Below, one piece after another: positions 35,059-46,882 of a stretch of DNA of 64,000 nt. Source of the stretch: Microdochium bolleyi (taxonomy: Eukaryota; Ascomycota; Sordariomycetes; Xylariales; Microdochiaceae). The notes beneath the pieces were generated by a model that saw only the letters and a list, made by a program, of their open reading frames with translations, was not told the origin of the DNA and ran no database searches. The stretch lies in the NCBI GenBank assembly GCA_001566295.1, contig KQ964247.1, positions 3,348,001-3,412,000 of the forward strand, read 5' to 3'. Made by a program: the position numbers and the translations under genes. The first letter of the stretch is position 1, and every line of letters starts with the position of its first letter.

Positions 35059-36086
35059 ATGGCTGTGAGAATACGGACTTCGCATCCAATCGTGCTCGGG
35101 TTTGCAGGCTAATAATCTTCCTTGTACACCTCAACAGACCTCGTACAATCAGCTCGTCCTCTTGGGAGACTCTCTCATTGAGAGAGCCGCTTTCCTCGAA
35201 GATGGCTACTCACTCCAGTCAGCACTGCAAATGTGTAAGTCAGGCAAGTCGCCTCATACTGCTTAGCTTGTCTCTGACAGACGCATAGACTGCAGTCGAC
35301 GCCTCGATGTCATAAACCGGGGCTTTTCAGGCTGGAACACGAAACACGCGGTGGATTATCTGCCACAAATTTTCCCTGCTCCTACTGCGGCATCTCCAAG
35401 GATAGAGTATCTAGTAAGATCTGACCACGTCTCGATGCATACGACTAAAACAGATAGCAGCCGGAACCTCGGAGCAAGATACTGACTACGACCAGGTCAT
35501 TCTTCTTGGTGCCAATGACGCAGCTCGTCTAGATCACCCGTCGAACAGGCAAGGAATCACCCTGCAAGAGTACGAGGCGAACCTTGCCCACATTATCAAC
35601 CACGAACATATCAGAGCCCATGATCCGAGGATCCTGCTCGTCACGCCACCGCCGCTTGATGAGATGGGCTTGGCGCTCACAGACTTTGCGAATGGCAACG
35701 GCGAGGTGACACGCTATGCCCGACTTAGTGCCAAGTTCTCGCAGACGGTCAGGGACGTAGCTTCCAAAGCGCAATCGGAAGGCCGCGATGTCAGGCTACT
35801 CGACTTGCAGAAGGACATCATGTCAGAAGCCCTGCGTCTCACACCGACCCAGGCAGATGCGCCACTGCTTGGCTACCCAGGTGGTGACAGAGGAGCTTTA
35901 CAGACGCTGTTGCCTGACGGACTGCACATGAACACGGACTCGTACAAGATCCTATACGGTCTTATCGAGAACAACATGGAGCCGTGGCCGGAGTACCCCA
36001 AGGGCTTCGTGTACCCAGATTGGTGGACTCTAGTGTATGGCAAGACCAAAGACCAGATCATGGCGGAAAAGGAGACTTCATCTTAG
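35059..36086 (+). CDS. Isoamyl acetate-hydrolysing esterase (Iah1-like GDSL/SGNH hydrolase)
   Basis: This is an SGNH-fold esterase similar to yeast Iah1, which hydrolyses acetate esters. Inferred exons are 35059-35064, 35138-35234, 35289-35413 and 35454-36086, giving 286 residues. The first exon encodes only Met-Ala, joined to TSYNQLVLLGDSLIE. The four SGNH blocks are visible: nucleophile S14 in GDSL, Gly in INRGFSGWNT, Asn in LLGANDA and D231/H234 in LPDGLHMN. A 40-base intron before IAAGTSEQ is short but required, because reading through meets a stop. Fungal relatives are 240-290 residues, so length is normal. There is no signal peptide, suggesting an intracellular enzyme. The native substrate is not shown by the sequence. 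Confidence 0.85.
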
Positions 36087-37642
36087 CACCCAATGTCCAA
36101 TACCAGCTCCTACGAGCTGTTCGGGCACAGGTCCAACAAGATGTGAACCTTCGCGGGTCGCCTGGAGCGAACCAAAGCCAGCAAGCCAAGCCAGAGGTCT
36201 CACAGGAAACAATCACTTGCTCTAAACACTAGTGTGTTCAGGACAGCAACCAGTTGCAGATATGCTTGCCCAAGGAGTAAAACTTGCTTGTGTGAAGCAT
36301 GTGAGCGTCTTGATGTAGTGGACTGAATGAAAGGGGATCTGCCCATGTGTAGGGACGTCCTGGACATTCCTAGTAGATAGCACTGCTCCGTTCATTCTCT
36401 CTGCGTGAGTCCTCGGGGATCACGCCAATACCTGTTCCTCTGCTGCTGTTCATCGAATATGGGACGTAAAGACGCGCTAAGCAGGCTTTGGGTCTGAGGC
36501 TCCAGCTGTCTCATGCGCGCTAGCTCCGGACACAGGCCAGCTCCAATCAGGCTCTGGTGGCCAAGCGCACCCCTGCTTCACGACTACGGCGAGCTCGAGT
36601 CAAGGGTTGCCCGTCGTGCATGCCACTTGCGCCAGCGCCGTGCACGTCACGACCAGTCCACGAGTTGGGGGTCCTTGCTCCTGCAACATCCCACCAGCAA
36701 ACAACCCTCGACCCGATCGTCGACTGTCCTTGTTCTCGAGACGCGATCCGAACCCAGCTGCGAGCCCATCTGCACACCACGAGTTGATCGTCGCCAATCC
36801 ATCGAGGCACCTGACGGCGAGCCATCACTCTCCCCCTCCGTTGACTGAGACAACCTGTCCTAGATCCGCTTCGACCACCGCTCTTGTACGCTACGAGCCG
36901 CTTGGCAGCATCTCTCGATCCTCCAGATCACAAGGAGGCAACAACGGCCACGTACTAGACTCTCTAACAGTACCGATACCAACGATCAATCATCTCTGCA
37001 GCTCCTGATCACGACTTTGGCAGAGCACACATCTGTTTTCGAAGGAACGACGTTTGATAGTGCCTGCGCCAATAAGCCCGACAGCTGTCACGAAGCACTG
37101 GTTCAGCTCGAGCTCCGTCACCAATCGTTGACGGCGTTCGGCCAGAGCAACCACGCCGTTGCCACAGCAAGCTGGAGTCGATCCACGGAAGCATCACAAG
37201 CGCAGGGCTTTAACACGAATTTCCGCATCCCCACCTCCCACACAAACGCCCAGGCACTCCTGCCGACGGAGCGCTCTAAGAGTCCTCTTCCATAGTCAGT
37301 CATCAAGGACCGATCAGACTGGCTATCGGGCGACGAATCTATCTGTTCCTAGCGTGCGAAATCGGCTCTGGGGTCATTTGTGATGAGGTGGTGGAGGTGA
37401 CCCTTGCTGTTCGCACGCTAGAATCGGGCAGCCATCGTGCGTGGAGCAGAGATACGACCTTTGGATCCTTGAGCAAGGACAATCATCAAGAATTTCGATC
37501 GTAAACACACGTCTTCGCTCGCTGTGACAGCAACCAGGCATAGACCGGAACTTCTCCTTCGTTAGCACGATCGACTGACAGCTTGCACTCCCGTCACCTT
37601 TGTCCCTCTCGACAGTCCTCGATTTGCAATTGCGTTACTGGA
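36087..37642. other. Intergenic between iah1 and the retropepsin-like gene
   Basis: Both flanking genes are on the plus strand. Frames of 60-130 codons around 36500-37300 overlap on both strands and lack motifs. The last 300 bases probably form the leader of the next gene. Nothing else is seen. Confidence 0.5.
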
Positions 37643-39608
37643 ATGGAGCCGCGCTTATCATTCAGCCGAGACGACCTCTTTATTGTCCAGATGGACGTTA
37701 AACAACTGCAGGCAGTCCAGATTAGCCATGCCGAGAGATTAGCACGCCTCGAGAAACGTCAGGCTGATGAAGCTTCGATCAAATCTGTGTGGAACTCTCC
37801 TTTCCCAAGTGCTTTGAGCGGGACTCCTCAGCATGGTGAGTTCTGCTTCCATTGAGTCTTGCCTGCTTGACAGACTAACACAGGCAACAGGTCCTATAGA
37901 AATGCCTCCACCAGATGAGATGTTTGATGATTTCGAGGAGCAAGGGCAAAGTCTTCTGGGAAGTCTCCATCTAGATGCCGAGGACGAACCCACACGGCGC
38001 GGCGCTGCGTCCCGTGCCAACAGTGTTCGCTTCGATGAGAGTGCTCTTCAGGGATCCAGTTGGGCGCAAAATGGTCGCCAGTCAGGAGATTTTGGTCCCA
38101 TCCGTCCGGGCAGCGGCCTAGGAAGCCATGGAATGGAACGCACATACTCGCACAAGTCCGATGGTAGACATAGCTCTGCTGGACATTCGGTGCATTCCGT
38201 TCATTCTCATCACTCTGTAGCCTCTGGACGAGCAAGCAGCTTGGGCCTCGACGCCACATTCACCTCGACGGGTCGAGAGGATGACGCCCCTGTTGGCATG
38301 CCAGAACCTCCTGCCAGCCTATTTGTCCTAGGGTCTGTACCATCGATCATTCGCTGCTGGCTCACCCCGAACTTCGCACATGACACGTTATTACATGGAG
38401 TGGTCTGCACCGGGTCTCAGAGGTCAACTATCGAGTACTCACTGATTCGAGACCTTGATTTGGTGGAAGACATCCATCGCGATCTAGATGGAGTTCACCG
38501 CATTCGCTTGCCGGTTTATCTCACCGAGGCTACTTCGAACGCAAACTCGACTTCACGAGGGATGAGCCCTGCACCACAAATGCCAAGCATCGCGGTGAGC
38601 TTCGAAGTTGCTGGCATTGACATGCCCGAGTTGCCAGATGCCAGAAGATTTATTCGAGTCTTCATTGGAAGCGAGGCTCTCAGAGAGCATTCCGCCGACA
38701 TACTGTTCTCTCGTAATGTCATGACTCTATATAGCTCGGACAGAGGGAAGCTGACTGTGCCTTTCGTGCGGCCTGACGACTACACCTCGTTCAAGACTAT
38801 CAGAACGTTAGCCGTGTCGCAAGAGAGACCGAAGCTGAATGCCACCGCGCGACCGTTCGTTTTCGCTGAACCCAAACCAGTCGATCCTAACGACACAACA
38901 ACAGATGGAGAACAAGAGGAAGACGGCGATCTTCAGGAGGCTCGGCAGCCACTTACACCGCCGGCCGATCCGCAGTTTACTCAACCGCAGGATCTGTCCC
39001 GGACTGTATCAGGGAGTGGTGCAGAAGATGGCTCCTCCAGGAGCCATATCGATTCCGAGCACGCTGGCCAGGATCGCGATAAGTCACCTGATGGTTCCTC
39101 TGGAGATGGGAGCCAGCGTGGTTTAGGGGCTGGGGGAATCTGGAGTTCATGGCGGCAGAGCTCTAGTGCTGCCAAAGGAACTACGAAGGACGGGGCGATG
39201 CTCAGTGGCTATCAACCTGCTGGCCGAGGTAGGAGCATGAAGATCTTGAAACCACTCAAATCAAGCAGCTCCTCATCAGCCCGGAATGGCCCGGCACTCG
39301 AGAATGCACCTGCTCCGAGAACTAGTGGCGAACAGAGCCGGAGGGCACAAGTTGGTGGAGAGCCGATCATGGCGAGCAGCAACGGCGGCATCGCACGGCC
39401 AGAAGCGAAACGGGCTGTGTCGACGGTCGCATTCGACACCAGGCCGATGCCTGCTGCTCCTGGCTCGGCCCGCGAACCCCAAGTGACGCCGGCAGCGCCC
39501 AGAACTTCCGCCAACCCAGTCGGCGGTGCATCTGCCTTTTCGTGGATGACGCCAAGCTCAAGCAAGAGACGAACCTCGGCGGCTACTACCGAGTCGACGG
39601 GACGATGA
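37643..39608 (+). CDS. Conserved fungal protein, coiled-coil N-terminus plus retropepsin-like core
   Basis: No function can be named. Exons are 37643-37835 and 37891-39608, giving 636 residues. Residues 1-55 (MEPRLSFSRDDLF then a heptad-like VQMDVKQLQ...ARLEKRQ) form a probable coiled coil. Residues 60-165 are low complexity with a His/Ser-rich stretch. The central part (about 170-350) looks like a globular domain: LFVLGSVPSIIRCWL, then VVCTGSQRSTIEYSLIRDLDL, RIRLPVYLTEA, SFEVAGI and DILFSRNVMTLYSSDRGKL. The order hydrophobic-x-TGS-x2-S-x-I ... IL-x-R-x-x-M resembles retropepsin-like aspartic proteases (DTGxS ... ILGxDFL), but the catalytic Asp position is Cys. The C-terminal third is Ser/Gly/Pro-rich and probably disordered. 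Acidic and polar insertions suggest a scaffold. The retropepsin link is my inference. Confidence 0.7.
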
Positions 39609-40535
39609 GGTCTTGATCTTGTGTGCTTGGCATGGTTGGAGCTCGATCAGGCGCAATAGTCCAGACACGATCGTGATAAATACAACAGAGAAGCATAAAC
39701 ACAAGATGACCTTGGCGACCTTAAGGAAACTGGTAGCAGTGATTCTGTAATGCCTTTTGCCAAGATGGAGTGTCTCATACTGATTGAAAGAGTATCATTT
39801 GGAAAATCAACCCTTGAAAGAATTGTGAGATCCGCCATGCGTCGAGTGACCCCCACTTGACCGGCATCGGCCTCCTTGGTTCGAAATATCCCAAACTTTC
39901 CCACCCTTGCAGCGAAAGTCGAAGGTCAAGCCCCCTTCACGATCCTGTCATCATCCTTGGTGGTGTGCTCGGCTTCTTCCGAGCACCCGGGCAGACGTGA
40001 TTGGTCCGCCTCACACAAACTTGCTGCTTGAACAGCCGCGACAACCCGAACGGTCGCCCGCTAGGAGCGAGAATACCCACTCGTCGTCGACATCATAGGT
40101 GACACCCTATGTAGCAAGCTGGGCTCAGGGCACCCCCGTGCAAGCTTCGCTGGCATGATCATCCTGGCGATGGATGGACAAGTCTGCCTCTTTTGGTTTT
40201 TTAGTCCACCTGCAGTGGAGGATCCTTTGCTCGGTCTCTGTGATTTTGAGCAGGTTTATAGCTGCTTTTGTGACGGATTGCCGCTTATCTACCCCGGTCG
40301 AGGCGCGGATTATCCATTCGGGTTTCGGAGAAGCTAAAGTTCGAACAGGCTGTTGCTGGGAATCTCGAAAGCTTTCATATCCCTCAAGCGTTCTCGCACA
40401 CCCGCCCGGAACTGCAGAGACAGCATTCTTTTCCACCTGTCTTTCGTCCAAGACTCGCATGGCCTCCTCCTGCGCGTAGACATAAGAACGGAAACAGCGG
40501 GCAACGCAGTAGTTTACTAGAATCAAAACCCCGCA
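39609..40535. other. Intergenic between the retropepsin-like gene and thi6
   Basis: It contains the terminator of the upstream gene and the thi6 promoter. I searched by eye for the conserved TPP-riboswitch blocks found in some fungal thiamine genes and did not find them. A 133-codon minus-strand frame (40125-40526) is not convincing. Confidence 0.45.
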
Positions 40536-42580
40536 ATGGCGGCACCATCCGCAACAGCAGCAGCGGCACGACCGCAGCCGTTCGAGTCCTTCCCGGCCCC
40601 GTCCTCCGCGGGATCCTCATCATCGCCATGGCCACCCCTCGACAAGTCAAAGGTTGACTACTCCCTCTACCTCGTCACCGACTCGACGCCCAAGATCCTG
40701 CCCGCGGGCAGGACAGTGTGCGACGTCGTCGAGGCGGCCCTGGCCGGCAGCGCGGCTGCCCCAGGCGGCGGCGTCACGTGCGTCCAGTACCGCGAGAAGC
40801 ACGCTGACACGGGCGGCATGATCGCGAGGGCACGGCAGCTGCACGCCATCACGAGAAAGTATGGCCGTCCGCTGCTGATCAACGACCGTGTGGATGTCGC
40901 ACTCGCGGTGGGCTGCGAGGGGGTGCATATCGGGCAGGACGACATTGGTGAGTTAGGCGTCTCTCTTGCTTGCTTGCTGAACCTATGCATCACTCGTGGA
41001 AGTCGGGGTACTCGAGGACGATGCGTTGTTGGTATTTACATACGGGATGCACACATCTTTCAGACTCCAAAGTGTACACTAAGGGTTCCAAACCGTGGAT
41101 CTTGATGGTTGGGATTACCGGGAGGATCTGGCTGACAGTATACGCTCCATAGACGTCCAGACGGCCAGGAAGCTGCTCGGCGACGACAAGATCATTGGTG
41201 TCACCGTGTCCAACGCCGAGGAGATCGAGGCTGCCTGCAGAGGCGGCGCCGACTACCTCGGGATCGGCACCGTCTTTGCAACGACCACGTGAGTACTCTC
41301 CGAGCTCATGTGCACCCTGTTCCCCCGCCATATCAATGTTGCTTATTAACCCCCAATCTTGCCGGCATCACAGAAAAGAAAACACAAAGAGCATCATAGG
41401 CACAGAAGGTCTGCAGCAGCTCCTCCAGAAACTAGAGGACATCAAGTCCCCCGTTAAGACGGTCTGCATCGGTGGACTCAATAAGAGCAACATCTCGCGA
41501 GTCCTCTGGCAGAGCACCACGCCGTCCGGGAGATCTGTCGATGGAGTCGCACTGGTGAGCGCCATTGTGGCTGCCCCGGAGCCGGGCGTCGCAGCAGCAG
41601 AGCTCCTCCGCGTGGTTAAATCGCCGCCCGCATTTGCGAAGCTGGCGCCGACGCAGGAACAGCTTAGGAGACCTCCGCAGGACCTGACGGAGCTGATCCC
41701 CGAGGTCATCAAGGCTGTTGACTCGAAGAAGCCCCTGAGTCACAATATGACAAACCTGGTGGTACAGAACATAGCTGCCAACGTGGCGCTGTGTGTCGGA
41801 GCCAGCCCTATCATGGCGAACTACGGGGAAGAAGCGAAAGATCTCGCGAAGCTTGGCGGTGCTCTGGTTGTCAATATGGGGACTGTCACCCCAGAGGGCC
41901 TGGAAAACTATCAGAAGGCACTGAAAGCCTACAATGAGACTGGCGGACCAATTGTCTATGATCCTGTCGGGTAAGTCTGAGCCTGGACTCTAGTGTAAAC
42001 TTGTGCTGACGCAGTTGACTGCAGTGCCGGAGCCACTGCCGTTCGCCGGAGCGCCACTCGTTTCATTCTTGGAGCGGGCTACATATCTGTGATCAAGGGT
42101 AACCAGTCGGAAATCCTCTCGTGCCTACCAGGGGGTAGCTCGATCCAACAACGCGGAGTAGACAGCAGCGCAGACAGCTCTGACTTGGCTGGACTCGCCT
42201 TGTCCATCAGGACACTAGCCTCACAACGCCGGAACATTGTCGTCATGACGGGCAAGACAGACTATGTGACTGCGGGCGAAGCCGTGTACGCAGTGGACAA
42301 CGGTCATGAGTACCTCGGGATGGTGACAGGCACAGGATGCTGTTTGGGAACCACGTTGTCCGCCATGGTCGCGGCCTATCCCCAGGATGGGCTGGCCGCA
42401 GTGCTGGCAGGACTTGTCATGTACAACGTAGCTGCCGAGATCGCGGCCGAGCGGGAAGACGTCCATGGACCTGGCACATTTGTGCCTGCGTTCCTCGACG
42501 AGTTGTGGCAGCTTAGAAGACGGACCGTCCTGGGAGACATAGGATGGCTTGGCCGTGCTCGGGTAAGTCTTGGGCCGTAA
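40536..42580 (+). CDS. THI6: Thiamine biosynthetic bifunctional enzyme Thi6
   Basis: The protein joins thiamine-phosphate synthase (couples HMP-pyrophosphate with HET-phosphate) to hydroxyethylthiazole kinase. Exons are 40536-40947, 41153-41288, 41374-41970 and 42025-42580, giving 566 residues, near the yeast size. The N-terminal TIM-barrel shows YLVTDST, VQYREK (pyrophosphate binding), LLINDRVDVALAVGCEGVHIGQDD and GADYLGIGTVF. The kinase half begins near PLSHNMTNLVVQN and has NYGEEA, VVNMGTV, YDPVGAGATAVR and the GTGCCLG motif with the expected catalytic Cys. The 205-base first intron is longer than most here. The N-terminal 30 residues are Ala/Ser/Pro-rich and may be poorly conserved. The C-terminus could be extended by another splice (a GTAAGT follows GRARV codons), but the read-through stop gives a plausible end. 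Cytosolic. Confidence 0.93.
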
Positions 42581-43894
42581 TTCTTGGGTCCCGGAACTTG
42601 CCCATAAGACCCGACAGGGCAAGAAGCCCAGCCAAGACTGGAGGCGAAAAAGAAAGTAGTGAACCCCTGCGTCGATCCGTGTTAGACATGCAGGCCTCAC
42701 TTTCCCCTGAGGCGGGCGTAGTGGAAGCATTGCGCTGCGGGCCCGCCCAGTCGGTAGGCACTATTTGGGAATCCGGCAGACATGGAAGGTCTAGCTCGCT
42801 CTGAGGGATTCCCGAAGTGAGAATGCTTGCCCGTTATTGTCTGTCCCTTGTTCCATTTCAGGCTATCCAGGCTGATCGACCCGTGCGGGTAATGAGCCCT
42901 AGCTGTAGACCTTGAGACATGGCTGACAACAAGGCAATTCTTTGATGAGCTCGGCCATTCATTGCTGCAACCTCTGGCACGTCGGCCAGAGGCTGAACAA
43001 CGGGTGGCTGAAGACACTTGGCATGTCGACATATACATGACGTGTGTCGGTCATTGGTTTGATCATACAAGCTGCATAATTGGCCTTCCAGACTCCGTAG
43101 TCAATATTTGATGTTGTAGGGGTCAAGCGTGCCTGTGAATCGTGGGAACGGATGCTTCGGTGAGGGGAGGTCTCTCTAATCTAGAAGACTTGTGGGAAGT
43201 GTCTGGTACAAGAGGACATCGTGTGATTATTGGGGGCGAGGCGTGAGTACACCTGCACCGCTGCAATCATCGAGCGAGTCTTGATGAGAGAAGGATAAAG
43301 ACATGACTGGAGTGCTCCGTATTCTCCTCGTGACTGTAGCAAGGAGAGGTGCCTGCCGGAGAGACACACCCGCTGCACCTACACCCGTGCCTGCACCCGC
43401 GCCTGCACCCGCGCCTGCACCTGCCCCGAGCCTGCATTGCCGGATGCCCCACCCCCACCGGCAGACTTCCCCTGGCGCCGGGCCTGGCTCGACGGAGTAC
43501 AACATCACTACTCTTGATCAGGCCAGAGACATCTTGACGGGAACGCGTCAATTTTGGAGCCCGGCTTGTACTAGACCCAGTCCACCGGCTCCTTCAACGT
43601 CCGCCACCGTCCGGCTCATCTCCCTGTGGCTTTCTCTTGCCAGCGTGTCGTCCGCTCGTGATGTTTAGGAGGCCAGCACCAGTTTCCATCGCACAGGGGC
43701 TTGCCAAACCGCCACATCATTCCAGCATAGCGCCAGTCCGAAATCGCAGCTGCTGGTCCCGACCGCCTGGCTCCGTGACTAGTCCGTCCGCGCTCACAAC
43801 CTCGGCACCACGAGCGCAACCTCCGTCGGAGTTCTCCCATCTACGAACGCGCTGCGCCCGCCAATCCCAACTTCCTCGTCGCTTCACATCGTCA
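42581..43894. other. Intergenic with a GC-rich minisatellite
   Basis: It separates thi6 from the isochorismatase-family gene, both on plus. A 12-base-unit repeat lies at 43372-43425. Short frames across the repeat read as Pro/Ala/His repeats and are not credible genes. Confidence 0.5.
43372..43425. repeat. Minisatellite, 12-base unit
   Basis: The unit CCTGCACCCGCG and close variants are repeated about four times in tandem. It lies about 470 bases before the isochorismatase-family start codon. Confidence 0.8.
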
Positions 43895-44773
43895 ATGCCC
43901 AAAATGGCACCCAGAAGACGTCTCCGTAAGTTTAGACTGCATGAGAAGTTCGCCCAGACACCGATGAGCCCTTTAGCGCCGAGATCGCAAAGCTAACTGC
44001 TGCCAACAGAGAGACCTGCGATCTTGTACGTGCGCGCTCTGTGTCACCAGGCGCGCTTCACGGCGCATCAGGCACCTTGCTAACGTCACGTGCTCTGCTT
44101 GTAGCGTCTGTGACATTCAGGAGAAGTTCAGGTCCGCTATCTGGGAGTTTGACAAGATGTAAGTTGTCGCAACATTCGAGGCATGTGGTGCGGTCGACCA
44201 AGCCGCTGCATCCCTGACCCGAATACACGTCATGAGAGACACACTTCTGACATCGCACGACCACAAAGCGTCCTCACGACGCAGAAGTTGCTTCGCGCAG
44301 CCAAAATTCTCAACATCCCCGTCTACGTGACAACACAGAATGGAGCTCGCCTCGGCGCCACTGTCCCAGAAGTGCAGTCTTTGCTGGGCAACGTAGCCAC
44401 CATCGACAAGACGTACTTCAGCATGTGGGTGCCAGAGATACAACAGCACTTTGACTCCTCAACACCAAGTGAGGTCGTCATTGTCGGAATCGAGTCCCAC
44501 GTCTGTGTCACCCAGACCGCGCTTGACCTGCTCGAAGCTGGGCACAAGGTCTACGTGATCGCGGATGGGGTCAGCAGCTGCAACCAGCAGGAAGTGCCGG
44601 TCGCCCTCGCAAGGCTGAGAGCTGAGGGAGTTACCGTCACAACAAGCGAGAGCTTCATTTTCGAGTGCATGGGCGATGCTGCGATCCCGGAGTTTCGCGA
44701 GGTCTCGAAGCTGATCAAGGAGACCAGTGGAGACACCAAGACGGCGTTGGGCGGAGTTTTGAGCAAGATCTGA
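43895..44773 (+). CDS. Isochorismatase-family cysteine hydrolase
   Basis: This belongs to the isochorismatase-like hydrolase superfamily (nearest animal type: ISOC1/ISOC2), which acts on small amides or enol ethers; the substrate here is unknown. Inferred exons are 43895-43925, 44010-44025, 44105-44158 and 44269-44773, giving 201 residues. The 16-base second exon is needed to join QRPAIF to VCDIQEKF. The catalytic triad is complete: D19 in VCDIQ, K81 in IDKTYFSM and C113 in SHVCVTQTALDL. GIESHVCV includes the usual strand with a cis-peptide position. TTQKLLRAA and PVYVTTQ match the family between these. A start at the next in-frame ATG (residue 4) is possible. No targeting signal is evident. 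Relatives include mitochondrial and cytosolic members. Confidence 0.9.
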
Positions 44774-45635
44774 TTGTACATACGGAGCATATATAATCTC
44801 GTGTATCGGAAGTTGACCTTGGAAATTTCTCACACTTGGCCGTGTCCGAAATTTTGTCCTCGCTGCCACGCCTGTGAAGATTAATGGGGAATGGTCCCTG
44901 GTGTACAGGACAAGTTGTGGTTATGTACCTACAAGGCAAATTTCGTCTGGTGTGTGTCACGCTCTAACTCTCGACGGTTTTCCCCGAGCCAATGTGAATC
45001 ATCCCGGTCTCATTGTCCAGCAGCACGCGCTGAACCCCACATACATCATACGACACGGCATCTGCTGCATGCGCTGAAGCAAATGCCGAAGATGTGCTGC
45101 TGCAGTGCAGAAGATGTCAGTCAGTCCAGTGTAGTGACCGAAGCGGTCTGGGTCTGAAGTTTTCTCTCAAGCCAGCTCCCCGAGCTTGCTCAAGCTTTGG
45201 GCAAGACTTGTCACAAGACTTTGGAGCCTGCCTTTTGTACAACCAGGAACGTGAATGTCGATTACGGGCTACAGTGAATATCATGGGAATTAAAGTGCCA
45301 CGGTACGTGCCAGACCATGCAGGTTACACGCAATGTCCATCAAAGGATGTAGGTCCATCAGGGTTGTCGTCTCTGGTGGGAGTGCTGACGACCTCACGGC
45401 CGAGGGCCCGATTTGGCCCCGGGAACCCCTCCGGCAGAGCCCATGCCAGCCGCAGGTGTTCCAGCAAGTTCCATTGCTCGCACACGGCGAGCGGCACGGG
45501 CCTTGAGTCTATCAGAAAGTCTAACTACCCAGAACACGGTCATCTGGTGGGTTCCTTCCGCTCAGCCGTGAACTGACTGGGCTGACTGGACAGGCTGGCC
45601 CGGACGGGCTTTGCAAATCGCAAATCGGTCGCGCG

Positions 45636-45661
45636 TGGCTGGCTGGCTGGCTGGCTGGCTG
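45636..45661. repeat. (GGCT)6 microsatellite
   Basis: About six tandem GGCT units lie in the spacer upstream of HEM1. There is no sign that it is transcribed or functional. Confidence 0.85.
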
Positions 45662-46602
45662 ATGACTGCATTCGGCGACTGATGACCTGGCCGGGATCTG
45701 CAGACACCGAGCATCTGCGCTGGAGCGCTAGCTGCGCCGCCGCACCATGTTCATTTCGCTCGGTTTGTGTTGTTTGTCCAGTCTGCACCCTAGCGGGCAG
45801 CCAACCTGGACATGTCCAGCGTGGAGCCCTGAAAATCGTGCCAGGGGAATGGTGCACCATGCCACATCTGCCCTAACCTTGGGAGTCTGCTGGCGATGCA
45901 GCCAATGAGAGGACGTGCGATTGGCAATTCGCCTCGCCCGGAACGTACCCCTTCCGGCTGCGTGTGCGGCTTCGGCGGCGGCGCTGTGGGGTCGCGGGTC
46001 ATGCCATGCAAGTCAACAGTGCAGCGTCCCTCGACGCATCACCGACTTTTCTCGGACAGAAGAAACAGAGTCGGCGGCAACTTGCGATGACCAAGGCCCT
46101 GTCCGTCTCAGAGGTCAATTCTCACTGCATTGATTCTCGGCAGGGCAGGGAAGGAGAGCGTCCCTGCATGCTCTCGATTTCAAATCGTTGCCCATGAAAC
46201 TTTGTCGACATTGTGACGCGGACAGAGTTTCTCAGGGTCAAACAGCCCCCGCATGCCTCGGCTTGCCCCCCTGGAGGAGCACAGATCGCGGCTTCGTTCC
46301 ATTGGCTCTCTTGTGTGATCTGCAGGTGATTGCTCAAGAGGCGATCGCGACAAGGCCAGTCGCAAGTGTCAGCAATGCGCAGGAGCGATCTCATGTCAGC
46401 CAGAGACGAACCGGCTGGTCAGCCGGCCTGCAAAGGATCCAATGGCTCGATGAGTAATGGTGAGGTGTGAGAGCGACATGCTGGAGTCTGCGCAATGAGG
46501 CCACAATTCCAAAGTCATAGCCCAGGAAAGGCAAATGTCCGCTGTTCCGCTCTGGCTCAAGCACGGCTTGGGGCGATCGGGGCCCTCGAGTTCTCGATTC
46601 CC

Positions 46603-46607
46603 ATTGG
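46603..46607 (-). promoter_or_regulatory. CCAAT box upstream of HEM1
   Basis: CCAAT on the minus strand about 280 bases before the start codon is a possible site for the Hap2/3/5 (CBC) complex, which together with HapX controls heme and iron genes in fungi. The motif is short and occurs by chance, so support is weak. Confidence 0.3.
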
Positions 46608-46882
46608 CCCCACTTCGGCATGCACAACTCCAAGCCGTCCGTTTTTCTCATTGTGCGCCCGCAAACCCGCCCCCCCCCTCGCCCTGACAAGAGACACCCG
46701 TCCCGGAAGCGTAGCGTCTGCCCGCCTCCGTTCCGAGAAAGTCTGAACCTATTCTCGGACTCACACTCTGCTCTACCCTTTCTCCTTCTTCTTCTCCTCC
46801 TCCCAAAACAAAACAATCACTGCACCCTCAGACCGAGCCAACATCTCGCTGCCACCATCGCTGTACAGCGAGTATCCACATC

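Larger units (their letters stand above)
44774..46882. other. Intergenic, includes the HEM1 promoter
   Basis: The first 100 bases are the 3' flank of the isochorismatase-family gene. A (GGCT)6 repeat lies at about 45636-45661. Several CCAAT sequences occur in both orientations, one about 280 bases before HEM1. The last 150 bases are pyrimidine-rich leader. No coding sequence is credible. Confidence 0.5.

Noticed and set aside
40100..41152. Possible TPP riboswitch in the thi6 leader or first intron
   Set aside because: The conserved CUGAGA and ACCUGA-type blocks were not found by eye, and thi6 is not one of the fungal genes best known for it.
42560..42760. Extra 3' exon of thi6 after the GTAAGT at about 42563
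   Set aside because: No downstream sequence resembles the end of Thi6 proteins; the read-through stop gives a normal length.
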